64,000 nucleotides of DNA from Hippophae tibetana (lineage: Eukaryota; Streptophyta; Magnoliopsida; Rosales; Elaeagnaceae), in contig CM072801.1 in NCBI GenBank assembly GCA_037013495.1, positions 33,220,001 to 33,284,000 of the forward strand. The letters run 5' to 3'. Of this stretch, positions 50,863 to 64,000 are shown one piece after another. Each line of letters begins with the position of its first letter. Within the stretch, counting starts at the first letter, position 1. The position numbers and the translations under genes are program-made. The notes under the pieces are model-generated. The model did no database searches, had not been told where the DNA came from, and was given only the letters and a program-made list of their open reading frames with translations.

Positions 50863-52029
50863 GTTTTTCTCCCAAATTTCCGTTTTACTTTGTTTTAATT
50901 TTATTCAAAAGGACTGTAAAGGAGATATTTGTGCCGACCATGGGTTCTTTATATATGTGTTCAATAAATCTATATTTTTTGAAAAAATATAGGAGAATAG
51001 TAAAAGAAAGAAGCAACTGTTGAAATTTAAAAAAAAAACAAAACATTTGATAAATTCTACTCATAACTTTATACGACTATAACTTTTGACTCGGGTATCG
51101 TAACGAAAATTATAATATATCAAATCGAAGCTCTTATCGATTCACACAATTATTTCTGGCCTCACTATGGAACCTGAATTATATACCCAAATTCCATCAT
51201 TTACATCACTAACCAAGGGTTTTAGCTTTTTCTCGCAAATTTCCGTTTTACTTACTTTCGATTTTATTCAATAGAGCTCTAAAGGAGATATTTGTTACGA
51301 CCAAGGTTTCATTATTTATGAGGTCCATAAATCTATATTCTTCGAAATGGAAGTAGGAGAATAGAAAAAGAAAGGAGCAACTGTTGAAATTTTCAATAAA
51401 ACAAAACATTTAAGAAATCGAACTTTCAACTTTATACGACCAAAACTTTTGACTATGGTATCGTAAGGACTATTATAATATATCAAATTTAAGCTCTTAT
51501 CGATTCACACAATTAGTCGTAGCCTCAATAAGGAACTTGAATTATGTACCCAAATCCATCATTTACATCACTTACCTAGGGTTTTAGGTTTTTCTCCCAA
51601 ATTTCCGTTTTACTTTGTTTTAATTTTATTCAAAAGAACTGTAAAGGAGATATTTGTGCCGACCATGGGTTCTTTATATATGTGTTCAATAAATCTATAT
51701 TTTTTGAAAAAATATAGGAGAATAGTAAAAGAAAGAAGCAACTGTTGAAATTTAAAAAAAAACAAAACATTTGATAAATTCTACTCATAACTTTATACGA
51801 CTATAACTTTTGACTCGGGTATCGTAACGAAAATTATAATATATCAAATCGAAGCTCTTATCGATTCACACAATTATTTCTGGCCTCACTATGGAACCAG
51901 AATTATATACCCAAATTCCATCATTTACATCACTAACCAAGGGTTTTAGCTTTTTCTCGCAAATTTCCGTTTTACTTACTTTCGATTTTATTCAATAGAG
52001 CTCTAAAGGAGATATTTGTTACGACCAAG

Positions 52030-55000
52030 GTTTCATTATTTATGTGTTCCATAAATCTATATCCTTCGAAAAGGAAAGAGGAGAATAAAAAAATTAAGGA
52101 GCAACTGTTGAAATTTTCAATAAAACAAAACATTTAATAAATCGAACTTTCAACTTTATACGACAAAACATTTTGACTATGGTATCGTAAGGACTATTAT
52201 AATATATCAAATTTAAGCTCTTATCGATTCACACAATTAGTGGTAGCCTCAATAAGGAACTTGAATTATGTACCCAAATCCATCATTTACATCACTTACC
52301 TAGGGTTTTAGTTTTTCTCCCAAATTTCCGTTTTACTTAGTTTTAATTTTATTAAATAGAACTGTAAAGGAGATATTTGTGCCGACCATGGGTTCTTTAT
52401 ATATGTGTTCAATAAATCTCTATTTTTCGAAAAAAAAAATAGGAGAATAGTAAAAGAAAGGAGCAACTGTTGAAATTTTGAAAAAAAAAACAAAACATTT
52501 GATAAATTATACTTTTAACTTTATACGACTATAACTTTTGACTCGGGTATCGTAACGAAAATTATAATATATCAAATCGAAGCTCTTATCGATTCACACA
52601 ATTATTTCTGGCCTCACAATGGAACCTGAATTATATACCCAAATTCCATCATTTACATCACTAACCAAGGGTTTTAGCTTTTTCTCGCAAATTTCCGTTT
52701 TACTTACTTTCGATTTTATTCAATAGAGCTCTAAAGGAGATATTTGTTACGACCAAGGTTTCATTATTTATGAGGTCCATAAATCTATATTCTTTGAAAA
52801 GGAAATAGGAGAATAGAAAAAGAATGGAGCAACTGTTGAAATTTTCAATAAAACAAAACATTTAAGAAATCGAACTTTCTACTTTATACGACCAAACCTT
52901 TTGACTATGGTATCGTAAGGACTATTATAATATATCAAATTTAAGCTCTTATCGATTCACACAATTAGTGGTAGCCTCAATAAGGAACTTGAATTATGTA
53001 CCCAAATCCATCATTTACATCACTTACCTAGGGTTTTAGGTTTTTCTCCCAAATTTTTGTTTTACTTAGTTTTAATTTTATTCAATGGTACTGTAAAGGA
53101 GATATTTGTGCCGATCATGGGTTCTTTATATATTTGTTCAATAAATCTCTATTTTTTGAAAAAAAATAGGAGAATAGTAAAAGAAAGAAGCAACTGTTGA
53201 AATTTAAAAAAAAACAAAACATTTGATAAATTCTACTCATAACTTTATACGACTATAACTTTTGACTCGGGTATCGTAACGAAAATTATAATATATCAAA
53301 TCGAAGCTCTTATCGATTCACACAATTATTTCTGGCCTCACTATGGAACCTAAATGATATACCCAAATTCCATCATTTACATCACTAACCAAGGGTTTTA
53401 GCTTTTTCTCGCAAATTTCTGTTTTACTTACTTTCGATTTTATTCAATAGAGCTCTAAAGGAGATATTTTTACGACCAAGGTTTCATTATTTATGTGTTC
53501 CATAAATCTATATTCTTCGAAAAGGAAATAGGAGAATAGAAAAAGAATGGAGCAACTGTTGAAATTTTCAATAAAACAAAACATTTAAGAAATCGAACTT
53601 TCAACTTTATACGACAAAAACTTTTGACTATGGTATCGTAAGGACTATTATAATATATCAAATTTAAGCTCTTATCGATTCACACAATTAGTGGTAGCCT
53701 CAATAAGGAACTTGAATTATGTACCCAAATCCATCATTTACATCACTTACCTAGGGTTTTAGTTTTTCTCCCAAATTTCCGTTTTACTTAGTTTTAATTT
53801 TATTCAATAGAACTGTAAAGGAGATATTTGTGCCGACCATGGGTTCTTTATATATGTGTTCAATAAATCTCTATTTTTTGAAAAAAAAATAGGAGAATAG
53901 TAAAAGAAAGAGCAACTGTTGAAATTTAAAAAAAAACAAAACATTTGATAAATTCTACTTTTAACTTTATACGACTATAACTTTTGACTCGTGTATCCTA
54001 ACGAAAATTAAAATATATCAAATCGAAGATCTTATCGATTCACACAATTATTTCTGGCCTCACTGTGGAACCTGAATTATATACCCAAATTCCATCATTT
54101 ACATTACTAACCAAGGGTTTTAGCTTTTTCTCGCAAATTTCGGTTTTACTTACTTTCGATTTTATTCAATAGAGGTCTAAAGGAGATATTTGTTACGACC
54201 AAGGTTTCATTATTTATGAGGTCCATAAATCTATATTCTTAGAAAAGGAAATAGGAGAATAGAAAAAGAAAGGAGCAACTATTGAAATTTTCAATAAAAC
54301 AAAACATTTAAGAAATCGAACTTTCAACTTTATACGACAAAAACTTTTGACTATGGTATCGTAAGGACTATTATAATATATCAAATTTAAGCTCTTATCG
54401 ATTCACACAATTAGTGGTAGCCTCAATAAGGAACTTGAATTATGTACCCAAATCCATTATTTACATCACTTACCTAGGGTTTTAGGTTTTTCTCCCAAAT
54501 TTCCGTTGTACTTAGTTTTAATTTTATTCAATAGAACTGTAAAGGAGATATTTGTGCCGATCATGGGTTCTTTATATATGTGTTCAATAAATCTCTATTT
54601 TTTGAAAAAAAATAGGAGAATAGTAAAAGAAAGAAGCAACTGTTGAAATTTAAAAAAAACAAAACATTTGATAAATTCTACTCATAACTTTATACGACTA
54701 TAACTTTTGACTCGGGTATCGTAACGAAAATTATAATATATCAAATCCAAGCTCTTATCGATTCACACAATTATTTCTGGCCTCACTATGGAACCCAAAA
54801 TGATATACCCAAATTCCATCATTTACATCACTAACCAAGGGTTTTAGCTTTTTCTCGCAAATTTCTGTTTTACTTACTTTCGATTTTATTCAATAGAGCT
54901 CTAAAGGAGATATTTTTACGACCAAGGTTTCATTATTTATGTGTTCCATAAATCTATATTCTTCGAAAAGGAAATAGGAGAATAGAAAAAGAATGGAGCA

Positions 55001-56080
55001 ACTGTTGAAATTTTCAATAAAACAAAACATTTAAGAAATCGAACTTTCAACTTTCTACGACCAAAACTTTTGACTATGGTATCATAAGGACTATTATAAT
55101 GTATCAAATTTAAGCTCTTATCGATTCACACAATTAGTGGTAGCCTCAATAAGGAACTTGAATTATGTAACCAAATCCATCATTTACATCACTTACCTAG
55201 GGTTTTAGGTTTTTCTCCCAAATTTTTGTTTTACTTAGTTTTAATTTTATTCAATGGAAATGTAAAGGAGATATTTGTGCCGATCATGGGTTCTTTATAT
55301 ATGTGTTCAATAAATCTCTATTTTTTGAAAAAAATAGGAGAATAGTAAAGAAAGAAGCAACTGTTGAAATTAAAAAAAACAAAACATTTGATAAATTCTA
55401 CTCATAACTTTATACGACTATAACTTTTGACTCGGGTATCGTAACGAAAATTATAATATATCAAATGGAAGCTCTTATCGATTCACACAATTATTTCTGG
55501 CCTCACTATGGAACCTAAATGATATACCCAAATTCAATCATTTACATCACTAACCAAGGGTTTTAGCTTTTTCTCGCAAATTTCTGTTTTACTTACTTTC
55601 GATTTTATTCAATAGAGCTCTAAAGGAGATATTTTAACGACCAAGGTTTCATTATTTATGTGTTCCATAAATCTATATTCTTCGAAAAGGAAATAGGAGA
55701 ATAGAAAAAGAAAGGAGCAACTGTTGAAATTTTCAATAAAACAAAACATTTAAGAAATCGAACTTTCAACTTTATACGACCAAAACTTTTGACTATGGTA
55801 TCGTAAGGACTATTATAATATATCAAATTTAAGCTCTTATCGATTCACACAATTAGTGGTAGCCTCAATAAGGAACTTGAATTATGTACCCAAATCCATC
55901 ATTTACATCACTTACCTAGGGTTTTAGGTTTTTCTCCCAAATTTTTGTTTTACTTAATTTTAATTTTATTCAATAGAACTGTAAAGGAGATATTTGTGCC
56001 GACCATGGGTTCTTTATATACGTGTTCAATAAATCTCTATTTTTTGAAAAAAAAATAGGAGAATAGTAAAAGAAAGAGCA
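52030..56080 (+). repeat. Repeat of about 7.97 kb, copy 1
   Basis: Rare variants recur in order in the second copy: TATATCCTTCGAAAAGG (52069 and 60031), GACCAAACCTTTTGAC (52889 and 60859), TATATTTGTTCAATAAATC (about 53130 and 61097), AAATCCATTATTTAC with CCGTTGTACTTAG (about 54452 and 62425), ATCATAAGGAC (55081 and 63056). The unit offsets are 7,967-7,979 bp, eleven dimers. The left edge lies near 52030, because the units before it differ. Confidence 0.8.
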
Positions 56081-58550
56081 ACTGTTGAAATTTTCAAAAA
56101 AAAACAAAACATTTGATAAATTCTACTCTTAACTTTATACGACTATAACTTTTGACTCGGGTATCCTAACGAAAATTATAATATATCAAATCGAAGCTCT
56201 TATCGATTCACACAATTATTTCTGGCCTCATTGTGGAACCTGAATTATATACCCAAATTCCATCATTTACATCACTAACCAAGGGTTTTAGCTTTTTCTC
56301 GCAAATTTCCGTTTTACTTACTTTCGATTTTATTCAATAGAGGTCTAAAGGAGATATTTGTTAAGACCAAGGTTTCATTATTTATGAGGTCCATAAATCT
56401 ATATTCTTTGAAAAGGAAATAGGAGAATAGAAAAAGAAAGGAGCAACTGTTGAAATTTTCAATAAAACAAAACATTTAAGAAATCGAATTTTCAACTTTA
56501 TACGACCAAAACTTTTGACTATGGTATCGTAAGGACTGTTATAATATATCAAATTTAAGCTCTTATCGATTCACACAATTAGTGGTAGCCTGAATAAGGA
56601 ACTTGAATTATGTACCCAAATCCATCATTTACATCACTTACCTAGGGTTTTAGGTTTTTCTCCCAAATTTTTGTTTTACTTAATTTTAATTTTATTCAAT
56701 AGAACTGTAAAGGAGATATTTGTGCCGACCATGGGTTCTTTATATATGTGTTCAATAAATCTCTATTTTTTGAAAAAAAAAATAGGAGAATAGTAAAAGA
56801 AAGAGCAACTATTGAAATTTTCAAAAAAAAAACATTTGATAAATTCTACTTCTAACTTTATACGACTATAACTTTTGACTCGGGTATCCTAACGAAAATT
56901 ATAATATATCAAATCGATGCTCTTATCGATTCACACAATTATTTCTGGCCTCACTATGGAACCTGAATTATATACCCAAATTCCATCATTTACATCACTA
57001 ACCAAGGGTTTTAGCTTTTTCTCGCAAATTTCCGTTTTACTTACTTTCGATTTTATTCAATAGAGGTCTAAAGGAGATATTTGTTACGACCAAGGTTTCA
57101 TTATTTATGAGGTCCATAAATATATATTCTTTGAAAAGGAAATAGGAGAATAGAAAAAGAATGGAGCAACTGTTGAAATTTTCAATAAAACAAAACATTT
57201 AAGAAATCGAACTTTCAACTTTATACGACCAAAACTTTTGACTATGGTATCGTAAGGACTATTATAATATATCAAATTTAAGCTCTTATCGATTCACACA
57301 ATTAGTGGTAGCCTCAATAAGGAACTTGAATTATGTACCCAAATCCATCATTTACATCACTTACCTAGGGTTTTAGTTTTTCTCCCAAATTTCCGTTTTA
57401 CTTAGTTTTAATTTTATTCAATAGAACTGTAAAGGAGATATTTGTGCCGACCATGGGTTCTTTATATATGTGTTCAATAAATCTCTATTTTTCGAAAAAA
57501 TAATAGGAGAATAGTAAAAGAAAGGAGCAACTGTTGAAATTTGCAAAAAAAAAAACAGAACATTTGATAAATTCTACTTTTAACTTTATACGACTATAAC
57601 TTTTGACTCGGGTATCGTAACGAAAATTATAATATATCAAATCGAAGCTCTTATCGATTCACACAATTATTTCTGGCCTCACTATGGAACCTGAATTATA
57701 TACCCAAATTCTATCATTTACATCACTAACCAAGGGTTTTAGCTTTTTCTCGCAAATTTCCGTTTTACTTACTTTCGATTTTATTCAATAGAGCTCTAAA
57801 GGAGATATTTGTTGCGACCAAGGTTTCATTATTTATGAGGTCCATAAATCTATATTCTTTGAAATGGAAGTAGGAGAATAGAAAAAGAAAGGAGCAACTG
57901 TTGAAATTTTCAATAAAACAAAACATTTAAGAAATCGAACTTTCAACTTTATACGACCAAAACTTTTGACTATGGTATCGTAAGGACTATTATAATATAT
58001 CAAATTTAAGCTCTTATCGATTCACACAATTAGTGGTAGCCTCAATAAGGAACTTGAATTATGTACCCAAATCCATCATTTACATCACTTACCTAGGGTT
58101 TTAGGTTTTTCTCCCAAATTTCCGTTTTACTTTGTTTTAATTTTATTCAAAAGAACTGTAAAGGAGATATTTGTGCCGACCATGGGTTCTTTATATATGT
58201 GTTCAATAAATCTATATTTTTTGAAAAAATATAGGAGAATAGTAAAAGAAAGAAGCAATTGTTGAAATTTAAAAAAAAAACAAAACATTTGATAAATTCT
58301 ACTCATAACTTTATATGACTATAACTTTTGACTCGGGTATCGTAACGAAAATTATAATATATCAAATCGAAGCTCTTATCGATTCACACAATTATTTCTG
58401 GCCTCACTATGGAACCTGAATTATATACCCAAATTCCATCATTTACATCACTAACCAAGGGTTTTAGCTTTTTCTCGCAAATTTCCGTTTTACTTACTTT
58501 CGATTTTATTCAAAAGAGCTCTAAAGGAGATATTTCTTACGACCAAGGTT
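55726..58550 (+). repeat. Third, diverged copy of the 3.6-kb block
   Basis: The units at 55726, 56452, 57175 and 57903 match 48483, 49210, 49935 and 50661 with offsets of 7,240-7,243 bp. Shared variants include AGAGGTCTAAAGG, GGACTGTTATAAT (56535), TCGATGCTC (56916) and AAATATATATTC (57118). It lacks others, for example GACCCGGG is GACTCGGG and TTATCCATTC is TTATCGATTC. It is therefore older than the copy 1/copy 2 duplication or has been partly converted. Confidence 0.75.
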
Positions 58551-59989
58551 TCATTATTTATGTGTTCCATAAATCTATATTCTTCGAAAAGGAAAGAGGA
58601 GAATAGAAAAATAAAGGAGCAACTGTTGAAATTTTCAATAAAACAAAACATTTAATAAATCGAACTTTCAACTTTATACGACAAAAACTTTTGACTATGG
58701 TATCGTAAGGACTATTATAATATATCAAATTTAAGCTCTTATCGATTCACACAATTAGTGGTAGCCTCAATAAGGAACTTGAATTATGTACCCAAATCCA
58801 TCATTTACATCACTTACCTAGGGTTTTAGTTTTTCTCCCAAATTTCCGTTTTACTTAGTTTTAATTTTATTCAATAGAACTGTAAAGGAGATATTTGTGC
58901 CGACCATGGGTTATTTATATATGTGTTCAATAAATCTCTATTTTTCGAAAAAAAATAAGAGATTAGTAAAAGAAAGGAGCAACTGTTGAAATTTTGAAAA
59001 AAAAACAAAACATTGGATAAATTCTACTTTTAACTTTATACGACTATAAATTTTGACTCGGGTATCGTAACGAAAATTATAATATATCAAATCAAAGCTC
59101 TTATCGATTCACACAATTATTTCTAGCCTCACTATTGAACCTGAATTATATACCCAAATTCCATCATTTACATCACTAACCAAGGGTTTTAGCTTTTTCT
59201 CGCAAATTTCTGTTTTACTTACTTTCGATTTTATTCAATAGAGCTCTAAAGGAGATATTTGTTACGACCAAGGTTTCATTATTTATGAGGTCCATAAATC
59301 TATATTCTTTGAAAAGGAAATATTAGAATAGAAAAAGAATGGAGCAACTGTTGAAATTTTCAATAAAACAAAACATTTAAGAAATCGAACTTTCAACTTT
59401 ATACGACCAAAACTTTTGACTATGGTATCGTAAGGACTATTATAATATATCAAATTTAAGCTCTTATCGATTCACACAATTAGTGGTAGCCTCAATAAGG
59501 AACTTGAATTATGTACCCAAATCCATCATTTACATCACTTACCTAGGGTTTTAGGTTTTTCTCCCAAATTTCCGTTTTACTTAGTTTTAATTTTATTCAA
59601 TGGAACTGTAAAGGAGATATTTGTGCCGATCATGGGTTCTTTATATATGTGTTCAATAAATCTCTATTTTTTGAAAAAATATAGGAGAATAGTAAAAGAA
59701 AGAAGCAACTGTTGAAATTTAAAAAAAAAAAACAAAACATTTGATAAATTCTACTCATAACTTTATACGACTATAACTTTTGACTCGGGTATCGTAACGA
59801 AAATTATAATATATCAAATCGATGCTCTTATCGATTCACACAATTATTTCTGGCCTCACTATGGAACCTGAATTATATACCGAAATTGCATCATTTACAT
59901 CACTAACCAAGGGTTTTAGCTTTTTCTCGCAAATTTCCGTTTTACTTACTTTCGATTTTATTCAATAGAGCTCTAAAGGAGATATTTGT

Positions 59990-62900
59990 TACGACCAAGG
60001 TTTCATTATTTATGTGTTCCATAAATCTATATCCTTCGAAAAGGAAAGAGGAGAATAAAAAAATTAAGGAGCAACTCTTGAAATTTTCAATAAAACAAAA
60101 CATTTAATAAATCGAACTTTCAACTTTATACGACAAAAACTTTTGACTATGGTGTCGTAAGGACTATTATAATATATCAAATTTAAGCTCTTATCGATTC
60201 ACACAATTAGTGGTAGCCTCAATAAGGAACTTGAATTATGTACCCAAATCCATCATTTACATCACTTACCTAGGGTTTTAGTTTTTCTCCCAAATTTCCG
60301 TTTTACTTAGTTTTAATTTTATTCAATAGAACTGTAAAGGAGATATTTGTGCCGACCATGGGTTCTTTATATATGTGTTCAATAAATCTCTATTTTTCGA
60401 AAAAAAAATAGGAGAATAGTAAAAGAAAGGAGCAACGGTTGAAATTTTGAAAAAAAAAAACAAAACATTTGATAAATTCTACTTTTAACTTTATACGACT
60501 ATAACTTTTGACTCGGGTATCGTAACGAAAATTATAATATATCAAATCGAAGCTCTTATCGATTCACACAATTATTTCTGGCCTCACTATGGAACCTGAA
60601 TTATATACCCAAATTCCATCATTTACATCACTAACCAAGGGTTTTAGCTTTTTCTCGCAAATTTCCGTTTTACTTACTTTCGATTTTATTCAATAGAGCT
60701 CTAAAGGAGATATTTGTTACGACCAAGGTTTCATTATTTATGAGGTCCATAAATCTATATTCTTTGAAAAGGAAATAGGAGAATAGAAAAAGAATGGAGC
60801 AACTGTTGAAATTTTCAATAAAACAAAACATTTAAGAAATCGAACTTTCAACTTTATACGACCAAACCTTTTGACTATGGTATCGTAAGGACTATTATAA
60901 TATATCAAATTTAAGCTCTTATCGATTCACACAATTAGTGGTAGCCTCAATAAGGAACTTGAATTATGTACCCAAATCCATCATTTACATCACTTACCTA
61001 GGGTTTTAGGTTTTTCTCCCAAATTTTTGTTTTACTTAGTTTTAATTTTATTCAATGGAACTGTAAAGGAGATATTTTTGCCGATCATGGGTTCTTTATA
61101 TATTTGTTCAATAAATCTCTATTTTTTGAAAAAAATTGGAGAATAGTAAAAGAAAGAAGCAACTGTTGAAATTTAAAAAAAAACAAAACATTTGATAAAT
61201 TCTACTCATAACTTTATACGACTATAACTTTTGACTCGGGTATCGTAACGAAAATTATAATATATCAAATGGAAGCTCTTATCGATTCACACAATTATTT
61301 CTGGCCTCACTATGGAACCTAAATGATATACCCAAATTCCATCATTTACATCACTAACCAAGGGTTTTAGCTTTTTCTCGCAAATTTCTGTTTTACTTAC
61401 TTTCGATTTTATTCAATAGAGCTCTAAAGGAGATATTTTTACGACCAAGGTTTCATTATTTATGTGTTCCATAAATCTATATCCTTCGAAAAGGAAAGAG
61501 GAAAATAGAAAAATTAAGGAGCAACTGTTGAAATTTTCAATAAAACAAAACATTTAATAAATCGAACTTTCAACTTTATACGACAAAAACTTTTGACTAT
61601 GGTATCGTAAGGACTATTATAATATATCAAATTTAAGCTCTTATCGATTCACACAATTAGTGGTAGCCTCAATAAGGAACTTGAATTATGTACCCAAATC
61701 CATCATTTACATCACTTACCTAGGGTTTTAGTTTTTCTCCCAAATTTCCGTTTTACTTAGTTTTAATTTTATTCAATAGAACTGTAAAGGAGATATTTGT
61801 GCCGACCATGGGTTCTTTATATATGTGTTCAATAAACCTCTATTTTTCGAAAAAAAAATAGGAGAATAGTAAAAGAAAGGAGCAACTGTTGAAATTTTGA
61901 AAAAAAAAAACAAAACATTTGATAAATTCTACTTTTAACTTTATACGACTATAACTTTTGACTCGGGTATCGTAACGAAAATTATAATATATCAAATCGA
62001 AGCTCTTATCGATTCACACAATTATTTCTGGCCTCACTGTGGAACCTGAATTATATACCCAAATTCCATCATTTACATCACTAACCAAGGGTTTTAGCTT
62101 TTTCTCGCAAATTTCCGTTTTACTTACTTTCGATTTTATTTAATAGAGGTCTAAAGGAGATATTTGTTACGACCAAGGTTTCATTATTTATGAGGTCGAT
62201 AAATCTACATTCTTCGAAAAGGAAATAGGAGAATAGAAAAAGAAAGGAGCAACTGTTGAAATTTTCAATAAAACAAAACACTTAAGAAATCGAACTTTCA
62301 ACTTTATACGACAAAAACTTTTGACTATGGTATCGTAAGGACTATTATAATATATCAAATTTAAGCTCTTATCGATTCACACAATTAGTGGTAGCCTCAA
62401 TAAGGAACTTGAATTATGTACCCAAATCCATTATTTACATCACTTACCTAGGGTTTTAGGTTTTTCTCCCAAATTTCCGTTGTACTTAGTTTTAATTTCA
62501 TTCAATAGAACTGTAAAGGAGATATTTGTGCCGATCATGGGTTCTTTATATATGTGTTCAATAAATCTCTATTTTTTGAAAAAAAAATAGGAGAATAGTA
62601 AAAGAAAGAAGCAACTGTTGAAATTTAAAAAAAAACAAAACATTTGATAAATTCTACTCATAACTTTATACGACTATAACTTTTGACTCGGGTATCGTAA
62701 CAAAAATTATAATATATCAAATCGAAGCTCTTATCGATTCACACAATTATTTCTGGCCTCACTATGGAACCTAAATGATATACCCAAATTCCATCATTTA
62801 CATCACTAACCAAGGGTTTTAGCTTTTTCTCGCAAATTTCTGTTTTACTTACTTTCGATTTTATTCAATAGAGCTCTAAAGGAGATATTTTTACGACCAA

Positions 62901-64000
62901 GGTTTCATTATTTATGTGTTCCATAAATCTATATTCTTCGAAAAGGAAATAGGAGAATAGAAAAAGAATGGAGCAACTGTTTAAATTTTCAATAAAACAA
63001 AACATTTAAGAAATCGAACTTTCAACTTTATACGACCAAAACTTTTGACTATGGTATCATAAGGACTATTATAATATATCAAATTTAAGCTCTTATCGAT
63101 TCACACAATTAGTGGTGGCATCAATAAGGAACTTGAATTATGTAACCAAATCCATCATTTACATCACTTACCTAGGGTTTTAGGTTTTTCTCCCAAATTT
63201 TTGTTTTACTTAGTTTTAATTTTATTCAATGGAACTGTAAAGGAGATATTTGTGCCGATCATGGGTTCTTTATATATGTGTTCAATAAATCTCTATTTTT
63301 TGAAAAAAAATAGGAGAATAGTAAAAGAAAGAAGCAACTGTTGAAATTAAAAAAAAAACAAAACATTTGATAAATTCTACTCATAACTTTATACGACTAT
63401 AACTTTTGACTCGGGTATCGTAACGAAAATTATAATATATCAAATGGAAGCTCTTATCGATTCACACAATTATTTCTGGCCTCACTATGGAACCTAAATG
63501 ATATACCCAAATTCCATCATTTACATCACTAACCAAGGGTTTTAGCTTTTTCTCGCAAATTTCTGTTTTACTTACTTTCGATTTTATTCAATAGAGCTCT
63601 AAAGGAGATATTTTTACGACCAAGGTTTCATTATTTATGTGTTCCATAAATCTATATTCTTCGAAAAGGAAATAGGAGAATAGAAAAAGAAAGGAGCAAC
63701 TGTTGAAATTTTCAATAAAACAAAACATTTAAGAAATCGAACTTTCAACTTTATACGACCAAAACTTTTGAGTATGGTATCGTAAGGACTATTATAATAT
63801 ATCAAATTTAAGCTCTTATCGATTCACACAATTAGTGGTAGCCTCAATAAGGAACTTGAATTATGTACCCAAATCCATCATTTACATCACTTACCTAGGG
63901 TTTTAGGTTTTTCTCCCAAATTTTTGTTTTACTTAATTTTAATTTTATTCAATAGAACTGTAAAGGAGATATTTGTGCCGACCATGGGTTCTTTATATAT
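59990..64000 (+). repeat. Repeat of about 7.97 kb, copy 2 (open at window end)
   Basis: The units at 60080, 60808, 61530, 62258, 62982 and 63705 correspond to 52110, 52838, 53561, 54284, 55007 and 55726. Local differences exist: the B end at about 61485-61520 has the TATATCCTTCG type, whereas 53511-53545 has the GAAATAGGAG type, so partial conversion has occurred. The match is still running at position 64000. Confidence 0.78.

Larger units (their letters stand above)
50863..64000 (+). repeat. Mosaic satellite domain to the window end
   Basis: Unit starts: 51386, 52110, 52838, 53561, 54284, 55007, 55726, 56452, 57175, 57903, 58628, 59353, 60080, 60808, 61530, 62258, 62982 (anchor altered to TTTAAATTTTC) and 63705. 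The unit at 63705 is cut by the window end. Spacing varies most here (719-728 bp) because dimers of several subfamilies alternate: array-1-like (51386, 58628), P/Q-like with ATATTTTTACG (52838, 55007, 60808, 62982), and copies of the 3.6-kb block (55726-57903). No gene, other repeat family or inversion is seen. Confidence 0.94.

Noticed and set aside
1-64000. CRISPR-like array
   Set aside because: The repeats are hundreds of bp long and contiguous, without unique spacers. The 32-bp GC array also lacks spacers: its intervening motif is itself constant.

Overview
This window is almost entirely one AT-rich tandem satellite DNA, broken once by a 2,025-bp solo LTR of a retrotransposon. I found no convincing protein-coding gene, rRNA, tRNA or CRISPR array. 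The organism looks like a flowering plant. The LTR has TG...CA ends, a 5-bp target duplication, a G-box, TGACGTCA bZIP sites and a 3' end that reminds me of plant Ty3/gypsy (Tat/Athila-like) LTRs. The setting looks like centromeric, pericentromeric or other heterochromatin. Species, and centromere versus other heterochromatin, cannot be settled from sequence alone.

Satellite. The unit is a dimer of two diverged monomers, A (about 361 bp) and B (about 365 bp), together about 726 bp and always in the same orientation. I located 86 successive starts of A (anchor GAAATTTTCAAT), spaced 719-728 bp. When the LTR and one copy of its target duplication are removed, the interrupted unit is exactly 727 bp. 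Most length variation comes from A-runs at the A/B junction and at the start of B.

Layout. (1) 1-5447: array left of the LTR. (2) 5448-7472: solo LTR, + orientation, flanked by ATTAG at 5443-5447 and 7473-7477. (3) 7473-18022: the same satellite subfamily continues, with 5.08-kb and 2.90-kb long-range repeats. (4) 18023-39436: a higher-order repeat (HOR) domain in which two dimer types (X and Y) alternate, giving 1,452-bp HORs, with 2,179- and 2,905-bp variants where extra hybrid dimers are present. (5) 39437-44486: a different HOR of about 1,444 bp built from shortened dimers (P and Q, 721-722 bp). (6) 44487-50862: a recent 3,631-bp tandem duplication. (7) 50863-64000: a mosaic containing a third, older relative of the 3.6-kb block and a repeat with a period of about 7.97 kb that runs off the window end.

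There is no gene network. The biology here is array evolution: nested amplification, unequal exchange or conversion between dimer types, and one retroelement that inserted and then lost its internal region. The most unusual local structure is inside the LTR. A GC-rich 32-bp minisatellite of near-perfect GC hairpins sits just upstream of three TGACGTCA sites, a TATA box, an R-region hairpin and a poly(A) signal. All period and variant statements come from reading by eye; identities and dates were not computed.
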